DNA of 15,215 nucleotides from DATJJW01 sp035491935. GTDB taxonomy: Bacteria > Pseudomonadota > Alphaproteobacteria > ATCC43930 > CGMCC-115725. The stretch covers positions 1-15,215 of the forward strand of contig DATJJW010000109.1 of assembly GCA_035491935.1 (NCBI GenBank), given 5' to 3'. Below the pieces are notes generated by a model, which worked only from the letters and a program-made list of their open reading frames with translations, was not told the origin of the DNA and made no database searches. How positions within the stretch are numbered: the first letter of the stretch is position 1; each line of letters starts with the position of its first letter. Positions 13,296 through 15,215 of the stretch are shown piece by piece. Position numbers and translations under genes: made by a program.

Positions 13296-14099
13296 ATGAA
13301 CGCCGATTTCCTGAAGAATCCCGCCAGCCTGTTCGATGTCAAAGGCAAGGTGGCGATCATTACCGGTGCCTCCGGCGCCTTCGGCGCGGTGGCGGCGAAG
13401 GTGCTGGCCGGCGCCGGATCCCGCCTGGTGCTGGCCGCCGGCAAGCAGGCCGAACTGAACGGCGTCGCGAACGAGTGCAAGGGCCTGGGCGCGGAGGTCG
13501 AGACCAAGGCGGTGCGCCCGTCCTCCGAAGCGCTCTGCCAAGGCCTGGTCGATGCGGCGGTCGCCCGCTTCGGCCGGGTCGACATCCTGGTCGTGGCCTC
13601 GGGCAAGAACGACGTCGCCAAGATCGGCGACATGAGCCCCGAACGCTTCCTCGACGTCATGGACGCCAATGTCACGCAGTCCTGGCTGATGGCACGCGCC
13701 TGCGCCGTGCAGATGCAACGCCAGGGGGATGGCGGCAAGATCGTGCTGATGTCGTCGGCGCGCGGCCTGCTCGGCCATCCGGCGGGCTACACCGCCTATT
13801 GCGCGTCGAAATCCGCGGTCGACGGCATCACCAAGGCGCTGGGTTGCGAGCTGGGACCGACTGGCATCACGGTCAACGCCATCGCGCCGACCGTATTCCG
13901 CTCGCCCTTGACCGCCTGGATGTTCGCCGAGGACGAGAAGGCGCAGGCCGTACGCGCCGGCTTCCTCGCCCGCGTACCGAAGGCGCGGCTCGGCGAGCCG
14001 GAGGACTTGGCCGGACCCTTGCTGTTCCTGTCTTCGCGGGCGTCGGATTTCTATACCGGCCATATCCTCTATGCCGATGGCGGCTATACGGCGGGTTAG
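13296..14099 (+). CDS. SDR-family NAD(P)-dependent oxidoreductase
   Basis: 267 residues, ATG 13296 with a strong AAGGAG upstream. Classical short-chain dehydrogenase features are all present: TGASGAFG cofactor motif (24-30 region), an SS pair at 153-154, the catalytic YCASK (Y168, K172), an INAIAPT-like VNAIAPTVFRSPLT after strand beta-6, and a C-terminal LYADGGYTAG. The Ser-Tyr spacing is one residue longer than most (GHPAGYTAY). No Asp follows the second strand: LVLAAGKQAEL has Ala and Gly there, so cofactor preference is open. It would reversibly oxidise a hydroxyl intermediate in the cytoplasm. It lies 32 bp after the cupin and 3 bp before the HAD gene in the same operon. The substrate is unknown. 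Confidence 0.93.
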   Translation: MNADFLKNPASLFDVKGKVAIITGASGAFGAVAAKVLAGAGSRLVLAAGKQAELNGVANECKGLGAEVETKAVRPSSEALCQGLVDAAVARFGRVDILVVASGKNDVAKIGDMSPERFLDVMDANVTQSWLMARACAVQMQRQGDGGKIVLMSSARGLLGHPAGYTAYCASKSAVDGITKALGCELGPTGITVNAIAPTVFRSPLTAWMFAEDEKAQAVRAGFLARVPKARLGEPEDLAGPLLFLSSRASDFYTGHILYADGGYTAG

Positions 14100-14102
14100 G
14101 CC

Positions 14103-15017
14103 ATGACCCTGCAGCAGATCGCCGTCATCGGCGCCGGACTCATGGGCCACGGCATCGCCCAGGTCTTTGCCCTGGCCGGTCGTCAGGTCACGATCACCGA
14201 CGTCGTGCCCGAGAACCTGGCGACGGCCAAGGCACGCATCGCCCGGAACCTGAAGGATCTCGACCTCGACCCCACGGCGGTCGAACGGGTGACACCGTGC
14301 TCCTCGCTCGCCGAAGCGGTGCGCACGGCCGATTTCGTCGTCGAGGCCGCGCGCGAGGACCTCGACACCAAGCGCGCGCTTTTCGCCGAGATCGAGGCCC
14401 ACGCGCCGGCCGGCGCCATCCTCGCCACCAATACCTCGGTCATCCCGATCACCGCGATCATGGCCGGCGTCAAGGACGGCGCCCGCACGGTCGGGACCCA
14501 TTGGTGGAACCCGCCCTTCCTGGTGCCGCTGGTCGAGGTGATTTCGACCGACCGTACCAGCCAGGCGACGGTGGATGCCACCATCGCCCTGCATGCGGAG
14601 GTCGGCAAGGTGCCGGTGCATGTGAAGAAGGATGTCGCGGGCTTCGTCGGCAACCGCTTGCAGCACGCCTTGTGGCGCGAAGCGATCTCGCTCATCGAGA
14701 ACGGCATCTGCGACGCCGCCACCGTCGACACGGTGATCAAGGCGAGCTTCGGCCGGCGCCTCGCCGTATTGGGGCCGATCGAGAATGCCGATCTGGTCGG
14801 CACGGATTTGACGCTCGCCATCCACCAGACCGTGCTCAAGGACATCGAATCCCGGCCCGGCCCCTCACCTTACCTGGAAAGGCTGGTGGCATCCGGCAAG
14901 CTCGGCATGAAAAGCGGCGAAGGCTTCCTCAAATGGACGCCGGAGCAGCAGCAGCAACTGCGGACCCGTGTCTTCACCCATCTGGCCGCGGCGCTGAAGG
15001 ACGAGCGCGACCAATAA
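14103..15017 (+). CDS. 3-hydroxyacyl-CoA dehydrogenase family protein
   Basis: 304 residues, ATG 14103, 3 bp after the SDR stop. The N-terminal Rossmann domain has AVIGAGLMGHGIAQ (G10, G12, G15), a TDVVPE acidic end of strand 2 favouring NAD, and LATNTSVIPIT. The catalytic His-Glu pair is at the correct 12-residue spacing: H133 in GTHWWNPP and E145 in PLVEVIS. The DVAGFVGNRLQHALWREA segment begins the C-terminal helical domain, and GKLGMKSGEGFLKW closes it. The single-module size matches 3-hydroxybutyryl-CoA dehydrogenase, L-carnitine dehydrogenase and L-gulonate 3-dehydrogenase relatives. WWNPP in place of FFNPA suggests a divergent, possibly non-CoA substrate. It is the last gene of the right operon; an alphaproteobacterial repeat and an IS end follow. 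Confidence 0.92.
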   Translation: MTLQQIAVIGAGLMGHGIAQVFALAGRQVTITDVVPENLATAKARIARNLKDLDLDPTAVERVTPCSSLAEAVRTADFVVEAAREDLDTKRALFAEIEAHAPAGAILATNTSVIPITAIMAGVKDGARTVGTHWWNPPFLVPLVEVISTDRTSQATVDATIALHAEVGKVPVHVKKDVAGFVGNRLQHALWREAISLIENGICDAATVDTVIKASFGRRLAVLGPIENADLVGTDLTLAIHQTVLKDIESRPGPSPYLERLVASGKLGMKSGEGFLKWTPEQQQQLRTRVFTHLAAALKDERDQ

Positions 15018-15027
15018 TTCCGACGTC

Positions 15028-15069
15028 ATGGCCGGGCTTGACCCGGTGATCCACAAAGATGGCCGGGCT
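15028..15069. repeat. Alphaproteobacterial intergenic repeat (REP-like), partly disrupted
   Basis: CCGGG-CTTGA(C side)-CCCGG (15032-15036 and 15042-15046) forms a 5-bp stem with a 5-nt loop inside ATGGCCGGGCTTGACCCGG. ATGGCCGGGCT occurs again as a direct copy at 15059-15069. The wording matches the GCCGGGCTTGACCCGGC repeats scattered between genes in many alphaproteobacteria. It also resembles the hairpin at 4249-4282. It may act as a transcript end for the right operon. Confidence 0.6.
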
Positions 15070-15108
15070 CGTCGCACTGGTGTCCGGTTTAAATTTTCTG
15101 GCATAGTT

Positions 15109-15180
15109 GCACGGTGTTGATTCTACTTCGTGTTCCGACGTTGGCGCGTCTTGCGGACACGAAAAGGATCATCACCGTGC
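15109..15180 (+). promoter_or_regulatory. Fold-back structure over the transposase start codon
   Basis: GCACGGTGTTGAT (15109-15121) is the inverted complement of ATCATCACCGTGC (15168-15180) at 12 of 13 positions, and the right arm contains the GTG start (15177-15179). Nested inside, CGTGTTCCG (15129-15137) pairs with CGGACACG (15154-15161) with one bulge. The Shine-Dalgarno AAAAGGA (15162-15168) sits between the stems. Transcripts entering from outside the element would contain both arms and hide the start codon. Confidence 0.55.
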
Positions 15181-15215
15181 GTCACCAGAATAGCGTTTTT
15201 CATGATCTGTTGAAG
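15177..15215 (+). CDS. IS4-family transposase, N-terminal 13 codons (partial)
   Basis: GTG 15177 follows AAAAGGA (15162-15168) and opens a frame running off the window edge. It encodes (M/V)RHQNSVFHDLLK, which I recognise as the start of the IS4-family transposases with an N-terminal DUF4372 domain (RHQNSVFHxLLK). The catalytic DDE domain would lie beyond the window. The gene points away from the catabolic operon in the same direction. Whether the element is intact cannot be judged. Confidence 0.7.
   Translation, partial: MRHQNSVFHDLLK

Larger units (their letters stand above)
15080..15215 (+). mobile_element. Left end of an IS4-type insertion sequence (truncated by the window edge)
   Basis: The segment starting near GTGTCCGGTTTAAATTTTC (about 15080) has the look of an IS4-family terminal inverted repeat, and it leads into a transposase start at 15177. 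AT content rises abruptly compared with the preceding operon. The exact outer boundary and any target-site duplication cannot be fixed because the right end is outside the window. Confidence 0.65.

Noticed and set aside
13278..14825. A 515-codon - strand frame opposite the SDR and HAD genes
   Set aside because: The sense strand encodes complete, motif-bearing enzymes. The antisense product is low-complexity in composition.
1..15215. CRISPR arrays, tRNA or rRNA genes, plasmid or phage origins
   Set aside because: No regularly spaced short repeats, tRNA-like cloverleaf with CCA-end context, rRNA-like sequence or origin iterons were noticed on reading both strands.

Overview
The window is GC-rich and densely packed. 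Overlapping start and stop codons, NitT/TauT-type ABC transport genes, an IclR regulator and the intergenic repeat GCCGGGCTTGACCCGG all suggest an alphaproteobacterium (Rhodospirillales or Hyphomicrobiales type). That placement is inference; there is no rRNA or other marker gene. The whole window reads as one accessory catabolic island with its own uptake system, a local regulator, and a transposon entering at the right edge.

Left block (1-4232, + strand): the 3' end of a 4,5-dihydroxyphthalate-decarboxylase-like gene, two translationally coupled pita-bread (M24/creatinase-like) genes that have lost most metal ligands, an IclR-family regulator, and an ACMSD-like amidohydrolase/decarboxylase. 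Middle block (4312-7124): an orphan solute-binding protein (SBP1, -), a divergent FAD/NAD(P) oxidoreductase (+), and a VOC/glyoxalase-fold protein (-). Transport block (7219-11637, - strand): two tandem paralogous solute-binding proteins (SBP2, SBP3), two permeases and an ATPase. With the VOC gene they look like one leftward operon, transcribed in the order ATPase, permease, permease, SBP3, SBP2, VOC. Right block (12074-15017, + strand): cyclase-family hydrolase, small cupin, SDR oxidoreductase and 3-hydroxyacyl-CoA-dehydrogenase-family enzyme, tightly spaced as one operon. At 15080-15215 the left end of an IS4-type insertion sequence begins, with the first 13 codons of its transposase.

The most informative non-coding stretch is the 436-bp divergent region 11638-12073. 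It holds two copies of a 34-bp element in opposite orientation (26 of 34 positions identical, no gaps). Each contains a near-perfect GTTC(N8)GAAC palindrome, and each lies 22-23 nt downstream of a CTTGACA hexamer facing its own operon. This is the layout expected when one dimeric regulator, plausibly the IclR protein at 2387-3202, controls uptake and catabolism together.

Working model (inference): an organic acid, perhaps an aromatic or heterocyclic carboxylate, is captured by up to three periplasmic binding proteins sharing one ABC importer. It is then processed by two unrelated decarboxylase-type enzymes, a cyclase-type hydrolase, and SDR and HAD dehydrogenases. No ring-hydroxylating or ring-cleaving oxygenase is visible in the window, so the substrate cannot be named. 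Two further observations stand out. SBP2 looks like a mosaic: its leader and signal peptide resemble SBP1 while its mature body resembles SBP3. The IS edge carries a fold-back that would bury the transposase start codon in read-through transcripts.
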